A DNA stretch of 64,000 nucleotides from Arion vulgaris (taxonomy: Eukaryota; Mollusca; Gastropoda; Stylommatophora; Arionidae): NCBI GenBank assembly GCA_020796225.1, contig CM036767.1:17142427-17206426 (forward strand). Direction: 5' to 3'. Under the pieces are notes generated by a model. That model saw only the letters and a program-made list of their open reading frames with translations. It ran no database searches and had not been told where the DNA came from. Shown one piece after another: positions 43,377-53,937 of the stretch. A program made the translations under genes and the position numbers. Positions within the stretch are counted from its first letter, which is position 1, and every line of letters begins with the position of its first letter.

Positions 43377-43628
43377 ATTCTTCTTCTTTGTGTTCGTTCT
43401 TTACGACCAATTTAATCACTCTTTGTGATATGTTTGATCTTTGCCAAGAACGTGTATACATTGCACAGTGGTTTGATAGGCCCCTAAACGAATATACTTC
43501 TACACGTTTAGGACACATGCATCTGATTTCAGCCAAACCTCCTTAGTCACCTCTTACGACATGCGTGGCAGGTAACAGTGGTTCTATTCTTTACACCCCA
43601 AATTCGGGCCCCGGGAACCACTTGGGGG
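43377..43628 (-). mobile_element. SINE-C, minus strand
   Basis: TTCTTCTTTGTGTTCGTTC tail complement, ACACGTTTAGGACACATG, CACCTCTTACGACATGCGTG and GGGCCCCGGGAACCACTTGG. Near full length. 43630-44055 otherwise empty. Confidence 0.87.
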
Positions 43629-44059
43629 AGATGATATCATTAAAACAAAGTATTTGTGCATCAGAAAATGCGACAAAAGATTCACATTTGAATGCTATAG
43701 TAAAGCAAAAGATTTGTTTACGTTCCCAACATCTAATCATCCCTTGCGTTTATTTTGAATTGCATGCGTATATACCACGACGACATAGTCTCTTATGTCA
43801 CGTTTATTTTTCTCAGTTACTTGTCACGTTGATGTAAGTGTATGGAATAGTGATGTAGAGCACACGTCGTAGGTTGAGTTCATTCTTGTGTAGCTTGTAT
43901 TAAAACAATGTTGGCAATACCTGACAGATGATTGTTAATAGCATATCAATCTATCTAGAGAGTTTGAAATGCAACGTTGTACAAGCAGAACTAGATACTT
44001 AAGGAGTAAAGTGAGGAGTGTGGTGTTTAATAATCGAGCCACAGGAACCATCAGTATGT

Positions 44060-44266
44060 ATTTTTTTTTTCCGATCCAGAAGCACTTGAGCTTTTTCAGC
44101 TCTTCGGCTCGGTGCCATGGACATCGTAACCCTTGGTTCGGTGCCACGAACACCATAAATCTGGGGAATCTGTGGCTTTTTCTTCCATCCCGCGGAATTG
44201 AACCCCACACACAGAGGGATAGTCACCCGTAGTCCAACGCGCTACGAACACGCTGGGCAGATGGGC
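44060..44266 (-). mobile_element. SINE-A, minus strand
   Basis: T-run, CCGATCCAGAAGCACTTGAG, CGGTGCCATGGACATCGTAA, CCCGCGGAATTGAACCCC (B-box complement) and AACGCGCTACGAACACGCTG (A-box complement). Confidence 0.92.
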
Positions 44267-44274
44267 ATCAGTTA

Positions 44275-44365
44275 TGTATACCTTTCAACATCTGCTAGGG
44301 AGATTGAGCTACCATGGCTCTGCCCGGAATTCAATGTCGTCTGTTCAGTAACCAATAACTAGTAA
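44275..44365 (+). pseudogene. Retroelement C-terminal Cys tail remnant
   Basis: Shares the GGAGATTGAGCTACC..GGCTCTGCCC..GAATTCAATG pattern with 48030-48080 and 48805-48872; the better copies read TEHLRICPECNDVS. 44370-44695 is empty. Confidence 0.4.
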
Positions 44366-44695
44366 TAGCAGATCATAGGTTGTAGTGTTGACAGCTTGTT
44401 GGCTCACCTGCGTGGTCTTTGGTTAGACTGAAGTAAAGTTAGGACATACATGTAGACATATTTATATATGTAAAATGGACAAGGCACATTCCCCATATTT
44501 GATGCACAGGTTATGCAGAAATGTAGAGGACACTTTATTTTTGCTTTCGGCTCGGACCTAACATGGAAAGCAACAACTACCTGAGATTTTAGGATGACCT
44601 GAAAGTGAAGGAAAACCAGTCATCGCATGCCTTGTAATCTATATGTGTATTTGCTTCATATATATAAGTTATATATATACACTCGTATATTCACT

Positions 44696-44946
44696 TAATT
44701 GTTTATTGTTTCTCTTCTTTTCCACTTCTGGTTTTGTGTTTAACTCACTTCGTTATTCGTTTTTATTCCCAGGTTTTTATTAGATAGGGTTGAATGTTTC
44801 CATATGTAATGGTCCATTTGTAGTGTTCCTCGAAATTCGTCATTCTTGTTGTATCGTTTGCTTGATAAAGGCCTTTTTGTCGAAACGTTGCTGTATATCG
44901 TCACTGTTTCTGTATTTTGTAAAACTATAGTACTCTGTTTTTACGT
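44696..44946 (+). mobile_element. Family-I element, 5' truncated
   Basis: TTCGTTATTCGTTTTTATTCC, then GCTTGATAAAGGCCTTTTTG, TCGAAACGTTGCTGTATATC and GTAAAACTATAGTACTCTG match 60585-60780. Confidence 0.75.
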
Positions 44947-45009
44947 AGTAAAACACGAAGCCAATTGTCCGTCTGTAAAAAACAAAAAGGCCGTATATAT
45001 ATATATCTC

Positions 45010-45587
45010 ATCAAGAAACTTGTCTCTTCCAGAACGTGGCTCCCATGACAGCAACCCTGAAAAACTCTCTGTTCTGTGCAAGGTGTCCGACGTCAGCAGC
45101 AGTCATTCTCAGCTCAACAATGACATCCTGCACCCAATGTCGTCTAGGGCTTGTTCTCATTCTTCTTCCAGGCTCCATTTCTTCCAGACTTATCTTCTCC
45201 ATGCACTAGTAGCGTTTAATATGTCCGAAATATTTAATTTTCCTTTTTATATTTTTTAATAATCAACTTTCTTTAATATCAAGCTATTGTAGAACAGAAG
45301 CATTTTTGTATTTTCTCTATTCATGATATTCTAAGTTCTCTTTTGTAGCATTTGCATTCAAAAACATTTATGATTTTCTCCGCGGCTTTGTCAATGGTCC
45401 GTGTCTCACAACCATACGCTGACAAGGAAAAGCACAATCTCTTAAACACTTGAGTTTTGTTTTTATGTCAGTTCCCTTCCATATATGTTATTTTATAGAT
45501 TTTTAGTTTGCTGAGCATTCTTTGAATTTCTTTTATAACATTTCCGGCACTTGTCAACAATGTCCAAAGGTACTCAAAGCTGTCGAC

Positions 45588-45592
<5 letters not shown>
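45010..45592 (-). pseudogene. LINE-O-like 3' end, longer remnant
   Basis: Minus strand retains RVDSFEYLWTLLTSAGNVIK near its 5' side, then LSAYGCETRTIDKAAEKIIN and a terminal LEEMEPGRRMRTSPRRHWVQ tail, so it covers from the RT thumb-like region to the 3' end, with many stops. The 5' part touches a (TA)n tract. Confidence 0.65.

Positions 45593-45664
<72 letters not shown>
45593..45664. repeat. (TA)n microsatellite split by a hAT-type element
   Basis: About 70 bp of TATA, continuing as TATATATATATC after the element at 45831-45841. Confidence 0.95.
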
Positions 45665-45667
<3 letters not shown>

Positions 45668-45830
45668 TGGCGGCTCGTCGTTAAGGGCCACTGGGGCCGG
45701 ACACCACCAAAAATAATGTGTAACGTGTATTTATTATTTTATAAATTAAAACATAACAACCCAAAACCATAATTTTTCCGAAAAATATATGTCTGGCCAC
45801 ACCAACAAAAATGATCACGAGCCGCCACTG
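45665..45830. mobile_element. hAT-type MITE, 166 bp, second copy
   Basis: Ends CAGTGGCGGCTCGT and ACGAGCCGCCACTG are perfect complements. Flanks are TATATATA on both sides, compatible with 8-bp duplication (uninformative in a TA run). Interior matches 13408-13571. Confidence 0.92.
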
Positions 45831-45844
45831 TATATATATATCTG

Positions 45845-46080
45845 ATTTGTAGAACTTTGTGTATGAAAATCTAGTACTGAAACAAGATTCTATTTTAGAA
45901 GTCCAGTTTCTGCCTACGCCTGAACCAGTTTCTTCGAAAATCGTAATGTATGATAATTGAATAACCCCCTGTGTAGATCCCAATGACCCTTTATGTGTAA
46001 ACAAACACCAGGCTCCCTGTACTTTAGCCATCATGTCGTCGACGACTACCGGAGACGTCAATATATGAGGTTAGTAAAAC
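45845..46080 (-). other. 126-codon open frame overlapping the MITE, unrecognised
   Basis: The minus-strand frame begins near 46061 with MTSPVVVDDMMAKVQGAWC and continues into the MITE. No recognised domain. It could be part of an old element or chance; its downstream half is transposon sequence. Confidence 0.2.
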
Positions 46081-46519
46081 TATCGTGTGAAAGATTGCGT
46101 TGTGGAACCTCTTTTGAATTCCTACTAGAGTGAAAGGTTGAAGGCAAGCCGACAAGAGAAAAACGACGCTGAGGAGACAATATAATAGAGAATATTATTA
46201 ATAATGTGCTATAATTTATAACCGCTGGAAGAGACGAATGTTATTGAAGATTGATTATAAGCAATCTGAGTGAGAAGATTAAATTTGATTTGTGTGGAAA
46301 TCCACTTTGGAGTTGTAGACCGCTCATCTTGTGGCATTTCATTTATCAACAAAATGAGGCCAGGAGTCTTCTAAGATTTTAATGAAAGCTCTGGAATCTT
46401 AATCACAGGACATAGTCGATGGAAGTAACATTCTGAATGGTCCTAAAAGTACATACTTAACTGCAGGCAGAGGAAAAGTGTCAAATAACTCGTAGATCGA
46501 AAACAGCAATATTCTATTT

Positions 46520-46672
46520 AATATTTTGTATGAATTGCAACTTGAACAATCTGTTATGTTTTCATTGCATATTTTTTATGAATTGCAACTTGAACAATCT
46601 GTTATGATTTCATGGTATATTTTGTGTGAATTGCAGCTTGAACAATCTGTTATGATTTCATAGTATATGTTT
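46520..46672. repeat. About 53-bp tandem repeat, three units
   Basis: TGAATTGCAACTTGAACAAT then CTGTTATG.TTTCAT repeats three times with point changes. The rest of 46085-46740 has no gene. Confidence 0.9.
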
Positions 46673-46744
46673 TGGTATTTAAATGCGTTATTACAGCTTC
46701 TCTTCTGCGTTCTCACTAGATTGGAATTTCGGATTCTCTAATAA

Positions 46745-47100
46745 AGGCATCCGTCTGTCTCAGATTATCAGCCTCGCCATACAGTTTGTCTTGGACGCTA
46801 GTGTAAGTGGGCCACCTCTTTCTTCTCAAGTCTGCATTCTGGGGGCAGCTCTGTAGGATATAATTCCTATGATTACTGCTTCCCCGTTTGTGCCGACCTC
46901 TTTCCGCTGTAAGTTTTGGTCACCCTCGTGATGGTAGGTCTGACATTCTTACTGCGTGGCTAAATCTCCTAGGCAGATTGGCGACCGTAGAATCCGTTAT
47001 CCCATTCCTCGTTGTGAGGGGTCGTTGCACCATGTTATGCACCTTACGGCCTGGTGCAACCGTTTTCTGCAAGCATTTGTTTCGGGTGAGCATTCCCTAG
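46745..47100. other. GC-richer segment, possible decayed retroelement
   Basis: The segment from AGGCATCCGTCTGTCTCAG to TTTCGGGTGAG is more G+C-rich than its neighbours and has short open frames, none recognised. It directly precedes a partial SINE-C. Confidence 0.25.
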
Positions 47101-47220
47101 CGGACACGTGCATCCGATTTCAGCCAAATCTCCTTAGCCGCCTCTTACGACATGCGTGGCAGGTAACAGTGATTCTATTCTTTACACCCCAAATTTGGGC
47201 CCCGGTAACCACTCGGGCGA
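47101..47220 (-). mobile_element. SINE-C head, minus strand, 3' truncated
   Basis: CATCCGATTTCAGCCAAATC, CGCCTCTTACGACATGCGTG and GGGCCCCGGTAACCACTCGG: only the 5' 120 bp of SINE-C. Confidence 0.85.
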
Positions 47221-47326
47221 TATACGTTATACACAACTAAAGACGTTGATGCTGAACAGGACACATCTTGAGAAAATCCCTGGAAAGTATAACAAGACAG
47301 ACTTTATCTAGGAAAACATTGATTGA

Positions 47327-47565
47327 AATGAAAATCGTGGCATATCCTAAAGGACGTAGCCATCAACCACAGTAAACGAGTCGTTGATTTTATAGGCACC
47401 ACTTATACGTTCAGTAGTTTGCCGTTGCTTTCTGAACGGTGAGGTATATTTTTACCGTTTGTAAAAATCCCACGGACACGAATTTGCTTCCAAACTTGCC
47501 CACCGTGGGGTTTGAACCAGGTTCGTGATCGAGCTCACTACCGCTTGAGCTAGAGACGCTCACTT
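47327..47565 (-). mobile_element. SINE-H, minus strand, full
   Basis: AAAATCGTGGCATATCCTAA, GACGTAGCCATCAACCAC, GGGTTTGAACCAGG and TACCGCTTGAGCTAGAGACG (A-box complement). Confidence 0.88.
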
Positions 47566-47574
47566 AAACATTAG

Positions 47575-47825
47575 AGTGTCTCATTGACGAAGTGATTAAG
47601 TTGTTTGCCTGTCGTACTGAAGGTTGTTGGTTTGAATCCCGAGCGAGACACATGTGTAATTTTTTCATGAGATCCCTAGGATTGTTGCCGAAGCTACAGA
47701 GCTCGAACTTTGTGCAATGCTCTCCTCAGGTAGCATGCCATCTCTGCCGACAGGGATGGAGCCATGTGGGGAAACCTGGGGCAATAAAGTCAATGCTTCA
47801 CCTTTTGACCATTTTATGGAACCCA
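47575..47825 (+). mobile_element. SINE-F, full length
   Basis: CTCATTGACGAAGTGATTAAG head, GTTGGTTTGAATCCCGAGC B-box, TTTTTTCATGAGATCCCTAG, GTTGCCGAAGCTACAGAGC and GGGGCAATAAAGTCAATGC. Confidence 0.87.
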
Positions 47826-47839
47826 GGGAAAGTAAATGA

Positions 47840-47995
47840 GAGCAAAGCCTACACATACACGAGGAAGAGATGTGGAGGCAGAGAGTAACGATATATGGAA
47901 GAGCTGGGGGAAAACCTGCAAGATATATCTCTATAGATATGAAGACTTTGCATGAGTTGGTTGAGGACAAATGTCTCAAATGGGATTTAAAAGGT
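47840..47995 (+). pseudogene. LINE-U terminal fragment, plus strand
   Basis: GAAGACTTTGCATGAGTTGG, TTGAGGACAAATGTCTC mirrors the ...W-HELVE-GLCS tail seen at 15440, with frameshifts. Confidence 0.5.
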
Positions 47996-48029
47996 ACATC
48001 GAGTAACAGGATAAATCAACGTGCATAAT

Positions 48030-48265
48030 TTTCAACAGATGATGAGGGAGACTGAGCACCGTTGGATCTGTCTGGAGTGCTTCACAAGATCCAAAAGGGC
48101 AGGTTTCGTTATGTGCGGATGTCGTCTATAGAAGTTTCTAACCTCTAGAGACTTACGAGGATCTACTGTCCTGGGCATACGGTTGTTCGCGGTAATGAGA
48201 GAGCGGATAGATTTGCATCAACAGCATCGATTGTTGGGGAGTTGAAGAATGGAGTTGAAGATGGG
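48030..48265 (+). pseudogene. RNase H remnant of a LINE
   Basis: From 48161 the frame reads IYCPGHTVVRGNERADRFAS then TASIVGEL, the RNase H C-terminal block PGH-x(4)-GNERADRFA with His and Asp kept. Before it, an ETEHRWICLECFTR Cys-tail remnant from another copy lies at 48050-48080. A SINE-F follows within 10 bp. Confidence 0.75.
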
Positions 48266-48273
48266 AGTTGAAG

Positions 48274-48520
48274 TGGTCTCTGTGGCTAAGTGGTTAAGCC
48301 CTTTGCCTTATGAGTCGAAGGTCGTGGGTTCGAGTCCGGACCGCGTCATTCTGTTCACGAGTGCAGTTTTTTCCAGAGACCCCAAGGATTGTTGCTGGAG
48401 CTACGGAGTTCGTGCTTTGTACAATACTCTCGGCAGGTGGCGTGGCTCTTCTGCGGAGAGGGACCGAGCCGTATGGGGTAAAACCCGGTGCGATGAAGTC
48501 AATTCTTCGGCTTTTAAAAT
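48274..48520 (+). mobile_element. SINE-F, best copy
   Basis: Head GTGGCTAAGTGGTTAAGCCC (A-box-like), GGGTTCGAGTCCGGACCGCG (B-box), body CAGAGACCCCAAGGATTGTT, GCTACGGAGTTCGTGCTTTG, GAGAGGGACCGAGCC and CGGTGCGATGAAGTCAATTC. A serine- or leucine-like tRNA origin is possible. Other copies: 16985, 23905, 34215, 34917, 37578, 47575. Confidence 0.9.
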
Positions 48521-48573
48521 CCTTTTTGAAGATGGATAAGGGGGATATTCTTCTGTTTCTTTGTGACTGTCTG

Positions 48574-48672
48574 TTGGATGACACTAAAATAGATATTGTT
48601 GGATGACACTAAAATAGATATTGTTGGATGACACTAAAATATATATTGTTGGATGACACTAAAATAGATATT
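48574..48672. repeat. 25-bp tandem repeat, four units
   Basis: GTTGGATGACACTAAAATAG then ATATT, four times with one T/G change. Confidence 0.93.
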
Positions 48673-48679
48673 GAATCGT

Positions 48680-48872
48680 TCCAGCGATTTAGGCAGTTTG
48701 GAGTTACCCATTGTACATGTAGAACTGAACATCTGTGGGACAGAGTGCGGGGTGTGTTTAATCAGCGAGTCACCTTTAAAAAAACTCTTCGATATCTGTT
48801 GGGGGGAGACTGAGCACCTACGGATCTGCCCAGAATGCAATGACGTCAGTTTAGTAACCAATAATAACCAAT
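48680..48872 (+). pseudogene. Retroelement C-terminal Cys-rich tail
   Basis: Reads FGVTHCTCRTEHLWDRVRGV, then after a frame change TEHLRICPECNDVSLV. The C-x-C ... E-H ... C-P-E-C pattern is the zinc-binding tail after RNase H in some LINEs. Similar scraps at 44275 and 48050. Confidence 0.55.
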
Positions 48873-49194
48873 AACCCGGTCACACTCATTTTATGGAAAG
48901 GGTTAACAGTAAACGGTTTGATAAACATGAACATATATAGAAGAAGAAATATGATAAAAGACAAGAATAAACATGATACAAGACAAACAAAACTAGTTCA
49001 CGCCCCTGAAAGGAGCTGAACATTTTACCCCGTACAGATTCCGTATTAAAGCGTGGCTCCCACGCTGGAGACTCGGGTTCAATCCACGTTGAGACCAAGG
49101 AGTTTTTTTTCTGTCGAGGCGTAAAGAAAAGATCCTAACCTGAATAAGCTTCTCGACGACTTCACTAACCATGCGGCCATAAAATTCTAAAGGC

Positions 49195-49500
49195 ACATGT
49201 CCCCATGTCCTACATCGCATAAAATTCTACAGGCCCATGTCCCCCTTGTCCTACAGGCACATGTCCCCCTTGTCCTACAGGCACATGTCCCCCTTGTCCT
49301 ACAGGCACATGTCCCCCTTGTCCTACAGGCACATGTCCCCCTTGTCCTACAGCCATGTCCATTCAGAGTCTGACAGCATTTAATGTCCCGTTACAGCAAT
49401 GTCCCCTGTCCTTGGGAGCACAAGTGTTAACGATGCATAAATGCAATTTTTGTCCCCTGTCCTACAGGCACATGTCCCCCTGTCCTACATCGCCTAAAAA
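49195..49500. repeat. 24-bp minisatellite, decaying to the right
   Basis: ACAGGCACATGTCCCCCTTG then TCCT repeats five or six times to 49350, then imperfect copies reach 49500. Confidence 0.9.
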
Positions 49501-50011
49501 GCCGTATTACAGGAGGTCATGACAGTTTATTTTTTTAATGTCAGATTACGTAATATTACCCTCTGCTCCTTTGGGAGCAACAAAGTATGATTAACGATGG
49601 CATAAAATAGCAATATTTGAAAACTTCATTTTGTGATAAAAATATGTGCGCAAAATGTGTGAAGTAAAAAAACTGTGTTTGCACGGTTGTGAGAAAAACA
49701 CTCGCACAGACTACCCCGCAGAGCAGGTCCTGGTGAAGGAGGTGAATATCGTTTATCGCGCAGCGCGTGTACTTCACGCGTACCCTCGGAAGTATATTAC
49801 CGTTTTCCCGTTGTAGAAATGTGTACCAGGTGTACATTTCTTAAATCGTAAGCCATGGACGATGATCAGGGTCGTTAACAACATAAATAAGTAAAGTTAA
49901 TTGATGAGTTTGACAACATCAGCGTCAGTACGTTGTACTGTATTTAATGTTTATAGCTAGTTTCATTATGTGATAGTACGTTTGAAAAGTAACTGTAACT
50001 ATAAGAGTAAT

Positions 50012-50150
50012 TCTAGTGAGTGTCTAGTGAGCGTCTAGTGAGTCTCTAGTGAGTCTCTAGTGAGAGTCTAGTGAACGTCTAGTGAGCGTCTAGTGAGCGT
50101 CTAGTGAGCGTCTAGTCTAGTGAGCGTCTAGTGAGCGTCTAGTGAGCGTC
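50012..50150. repeat. 10-11-bp tandem repeat (CTAGTGAGCGT)
   Basis: About 13 units of GTCTAGTGAGC with GTCTC and AGAGTC variants, ending at a SINE-H head. 49505-50010 contains no recognised feature apart from a 93-codon minus-strand frame without known motif. Confidence 0.93.
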
Positions 50151-50159
50151 AGTGGGGGA

Positions 50160-50425
50160 GCTCCAGTGAGGTCAGTAGCTTAAGTGGTAGTGAGCTCGAT
50201 CACAACACAAGCGTACCTGGTTCAAACTCCGCGGTGTTCAGGTTTGAAAGCAAATTCGTTCCGTTGGATTCATAAGAACTGTAAAAATAGACCTCACCGT
50301 TCAAAAATCAGTGCAAATTACTGAGCGTATAAGTGGTGCCTAGAAAACCAAAGACTCGTTTTCTGTAGTTGATGGCTAAGTCATGTAACGGATATGCTAT
50401 GATTTTATCATAGTAAAAATGTATT
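50160..50425 (+). mobile_element. SINE-H, full length, plus strand
   Basis: TAGCTTAAGTGGTAGTGAGC (A-box-like), CCTGGTTCAAACTCCGCGG (B-box), AAGCAAATTCGTTCCGTTGG, ACTGAGCGTATAAGTGGTGC and GATATGCTATGATTTTATC. Confidence 0.9.
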
Positions 50426-50510
50426 TCGTTTGCTGAAAGTGCCGTTGTAACTTGTCTAACAGTTTTAATTCTATCAAATTTAATTCATAATGAGGTGAAT
50501 ATACTATTAA

Positions 50511-50721
50511 CGCCCGTCTGCCCAGCGTGTTCATAGCGCTTTGGGCTACGGGTGACTATCCCCTGTGTGTGCGGGTTCAATTCCGCGGGATGGCAGAAAA
50601 AGCCACAGATTCCCCAGATTTACGGTGTTCGTGGCACCGAACCGAAGGGTTACGATGTCCATGGCACCGAGCCGAAGAGCTGAAAAGCTCAAGTGCTTCT
50701 GGATCGGAAATTTTTTTTTTT
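50511..50721 (+). mobile_element. SINE-A, full length
   Basis: GCCCGTCTGCCCAGCGTGTT, GCGGGTTCAATTCCGCGGG, CACCGAACCGAAGGGTTACG and a tail that turns into a T-run, unlike the other copies. Confidence 0.92.
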
Positions 50722-50761
50722 AAAATACTATTAACAATTTCGCATGTCGCTGGTTGATTTA

Positions 50762-50880
50762 CAGGATCATAATCATTGCACTTCGGCGAATAACCATGTG
50801 TACTCCGATCCTTTATTCTTACACAGAAACTCCCAGCGGCAGAACATGAACCTGGCCGAACCGTAAAGGGTCACGCTTAA
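50762..50880 (+). repeat. Family-J repeat, single copy
   Basis: ATCATAATCATTGCACTTCGG, ACCATGTGTACTCCGATCC and a decayed GCAGC end. 50990-51827 contains no recognised gene. Confidence 0.65.
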
Positions 50881-51827
50881 TATAATGAAAACGATATTAA
50901 AAAATGATTCCACGAAGTTGAAGCCAATCAATTGGGACGTAGATAGATTAATAAAGACTAATATATTTTGTTAAATTTTTATTCTGAAATGTCCAGCTTT
51001 ATCAGTGTAATTTTTACTTAGGGGCTACTTTTTAAATTTCACTAAAATACTACTCATGCCAAAGAACTCACTAATCGCACTTTTCCTGTACCATTTCTGC
51101 TAATCTGTGCACTGTTTTACACGTCATTTCCAAACCTCGACAATGTTTCTATTTGTAGTCATGTGACCGACAAATAAACGACGGAAATTAGCAGAATATT
51201 AACCGTACATTTATAATATATACAATCCAAACTCTGTGATATATATATATCAATCAAACTGCGACAATATTGATTCATCAATGTCTAATGACACTAACAA
51301 CTACTATAATCTGATATCAGTGACATCAAGAATACTGATTTTGAAACACCTGTAAAATAAAACAATTCTGAATTTCTATTGTGTGCAGCCATTAACTATT
51401 TTAATTTTGTTGTATTTACTTGATATTAACAACAGTGTTTGATTGTAATAAGGCAGGATCTTCAACTTCAGAATTTACTATTATTTCTGAGATCAAGGGT
51501 GATGCTGTCGGAGCTAAAACGAAATTCAAGAATGAAAGGTAAGTCATGTCTACGTTTAAATTGACTACATTGCAAGACATGCACTGAAATGTATTCCACA
51601 GAAACAACTGAAGAGAGAAAGGAACAAATGGAGAAGAGAACTTGACAAATGCATAAAAAATGTGTTTGATTGAGAAGGTATAGAGATGGTCACACAGAAC
51701 AACAATAGAAAGAATTGTTATTGTAGGCTTATGCCAGTCCTATACCTGATACCAGTCTGGGTTTGCATCTGTCTTCAAAGTCGTTGATAAATCGTTGGAT
51801 CTTACGTCTACTTTAGCAGAAACTTTC

Positions 51828-52040
51828 TGTCTTTATTCTTTTCTTCAATCTTATTTTGTCTCAAAGTTTCAGGATACGAAGAGATTTATAGAACGGGCTT
51901 TTGTGTGAGCTTCATAAACTGTGTTTTACGTCGTCTCTGTTATCTTGAAGTCACCTTTGCATGGAATACGTTTTGCTTTGTATCCCCGTATCGGGTAACT
52001 TGCACTTGAGGCCATGTCTGTTGGTAATCTGTTTATGGGG
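51828..52040 (+). repeat. Family-T repeat, copy 2
   Basis: GAACGGGCTTTTGTGTGAGC, TTCATAAACTGTG, TCTGTTATCTTGAAGTCACC and TTTGTATCCCCGTATCGGG match 36780-36895. Confidence 0.65.
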
Positions 52041-52727
52041 CCCCGAACCATTTAATATGTTGTTTCTGGATGAAGTTCAGTACTGATGATGTACCCACTT
52101 TTTTTTCTAATATCTACGTTTGTCAACCTGTCTCTTCTTGATACTCCCGGAATTATGTGTAGACACTTCATCTCTGTCGTGACTAGTTTGCTTGTATCCT
52201 TTAAGTCACTTCATTTGCTGATCTAGTTTGAAGTATTTTATGTCAGCTTCAGGTTTTGCACTGATAGCATAATGTTGGAAGAAATATTTTTGTGAAACAA
52301 TGCTCTTTTTGTGTTCATTGTGACATGAGAAACCGTGTATACTGTTTATGGAGGTGAGCTGGGGGAACTCTCACTACTAATTATTCAAGATAGTTTAGCG
52401 ATCCGTTGCCTGGGGACTAGTAGTGTACACAAGCATATATGTTTTGAGCCATTAACGCCAGAGTCAATATATATAAATTCGCGAACAAGGAGTTTTAAAA
52501 ACCCCAGGTGAATCACCGCAGTCATTGAATACGGTAAACAAATATACAGTAAATAAGTAATTAGGGCCTCTGGAAAAAAATCAAATACAAACACAGAATT
52601 TATAACTGGTTGTAGTCTGACCGAAAATCTTATGTAGGACTAGGCAATAGGTTTCTAAAGAAATAAAGGTTTGTGTTTCAATTTCTGTATTTGCTAATTA
52701 CATAGGTTCCGTAGGCTATAAATAATA

Positions 52728-52872
52728 ATAATTCCTCTCGTACCGTTTTTCGTTACAAAGGGCCTGTACGCAATTGCTCAATACCGCTCTATCCTGGGTA
52801 AGTCGCTCAATCTCCTCCATGGAACTAAGTCCGATATTTCTTGCCTCCCTCAGCAAAGTTCGTTTCATGGTT
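52728..52872 (-). pseudogene. LINE-L 3' end (part 1 of a split copy)
   Basis: AATAATAATAATTCCTCTCG tail complement, GTTACAAAGGGCCTGTACG and CTCCATGGAACTAAG; stops at CGTTTCATGG. Part 2 is at 53190-53430, separated by one arm of the inverted repeat. Confidence 0.75.
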
Positions 52873-53130
52873 TAGACACTAGGACGCAACTTTAGGATTT
52901 GCGCTCGGCCAACCTTACCCAATATATGTATCTGCGCTTGGCTTCTGATAGGTGTTTACTGCAATCTTCCCTGGTGTGGTCACAACACGTTGCATGTTTT
53001 AGACGATTCTTGTTTAGAGCTGTCAAATTGGGTGCGATAATTGTTTCGAGGGGACATGCCTCATAGAGACTCGCACCTTCTCACTTCTAACGGTTTGTTT
53101 TTATTTATTCAGCTTTTTCCCTCTGGCTGA
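52873..53130 (-). repeat. Inverted repeat, left arm
   Basis: ACACTAGGACGCAACTTTAG, TTTGCGCTCGGCCAACC, CTTCCCTGGTGTGGTCAC and TTGGGTGCGATAA pair with 53687-53937. Two copies of one interspersed family in opposite orientation, about 556 bp apart. Confidence 0.85.
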
Positions 53131-53189
53131 GAGAGACTTGTAGAAATAGTCCAAAGGTCGTGCTTTCTTTCTTGAACTCTCTACATCTC

Positions 53190-53430
53190 ACTTCAATGCC
53201 TGCTTTGATATTCGTTGATCATTTCTTCTCAAGGTGTGTCCAACATATCTCCATCTTCTCTTTCTTATAACAGTTGTCACTAGTGGTTGACCAGACATTT
53301 CTCTGATTTCATTACTTCTCCTAATTCGTTCCATTTTATGTCCATTATTTTTCGCAGACATCTATTTTCAAATGCATTCATCATCTTGCTTTCTATATCT
53401 TTAGTCATTTTACAACTTCGCTGACATTTT
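53190..53430 (-). pseudogene. LINE-L, part 2
   Basis: AGGTGTGTCCAACATATCTCC, AGTTGTCACTAGTGGTTGAC, TTTTTCGCAGACATCTATTT match 21350-21450 and the complement of 11985-12170. Confidence 0.75.
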
Positions 53431-53686
53431 GGGGTTAAAGGCGAACTTATAGGGACAACGCTGCGCCAGGTTTAGTGACCTGGCACTAAGCAAGATCCTA
53501 CCCCACCTCCATGTAGTGACCCTGTAAATAGACAGATGATGCTGTCTGGCTAAGCGGGTAGGGAACGAGGTAGAGCTACTCTGATATAAGTTGTGGTGCA
53601 GACGCAGTTAGATTTCGAGATCTGCTCGCAACACAGACGAACAGAATCCCAGAATGACTATTTCTGCACGTCTCCTCCGATCGAAT

Positions 53687-53937
53687 GGGAAAAGCTGAAT
53701 AGATAAAAACGAACCGTTAGAAGTGAGAAATTACGAGTCGCTATGAGGCACGACCACTCACAACAATGATCGCACCCAATTTGACAGCTCTAGACAAGAA
53801 TCGTCGAAAAGATGCAATGTGTCGTGGCCACACCAGGGAAGATTACAGTAAATTATGTATCAGAGGCCAAGCGCAGATACATTTATTGGGTACGGTTGAC
53901 CGAGCGCAAATCAAAAAGTTGCGTCCTAGTGCCTAAC
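53687..53937 (+). repeat. Inverted repeat, right arm
   Basis: GAACCGTTAGAAGTGAGAAA, GATCGCACCCAATTTGACAG, ACACCAGGGAAGATTACAG and AGTTGCGTCCTAGTGCCTAA are the complement of the left arm with scattered changes. An 87-codon frame across 53812-54075 has no known domain. Confidence 0.85.

Noticed and set aside
49556..49837. 93-codon minus-strand frame
   Set aside because: No domain, no splice context and no similarity to any repeat in the window; chance cannot be excluded.
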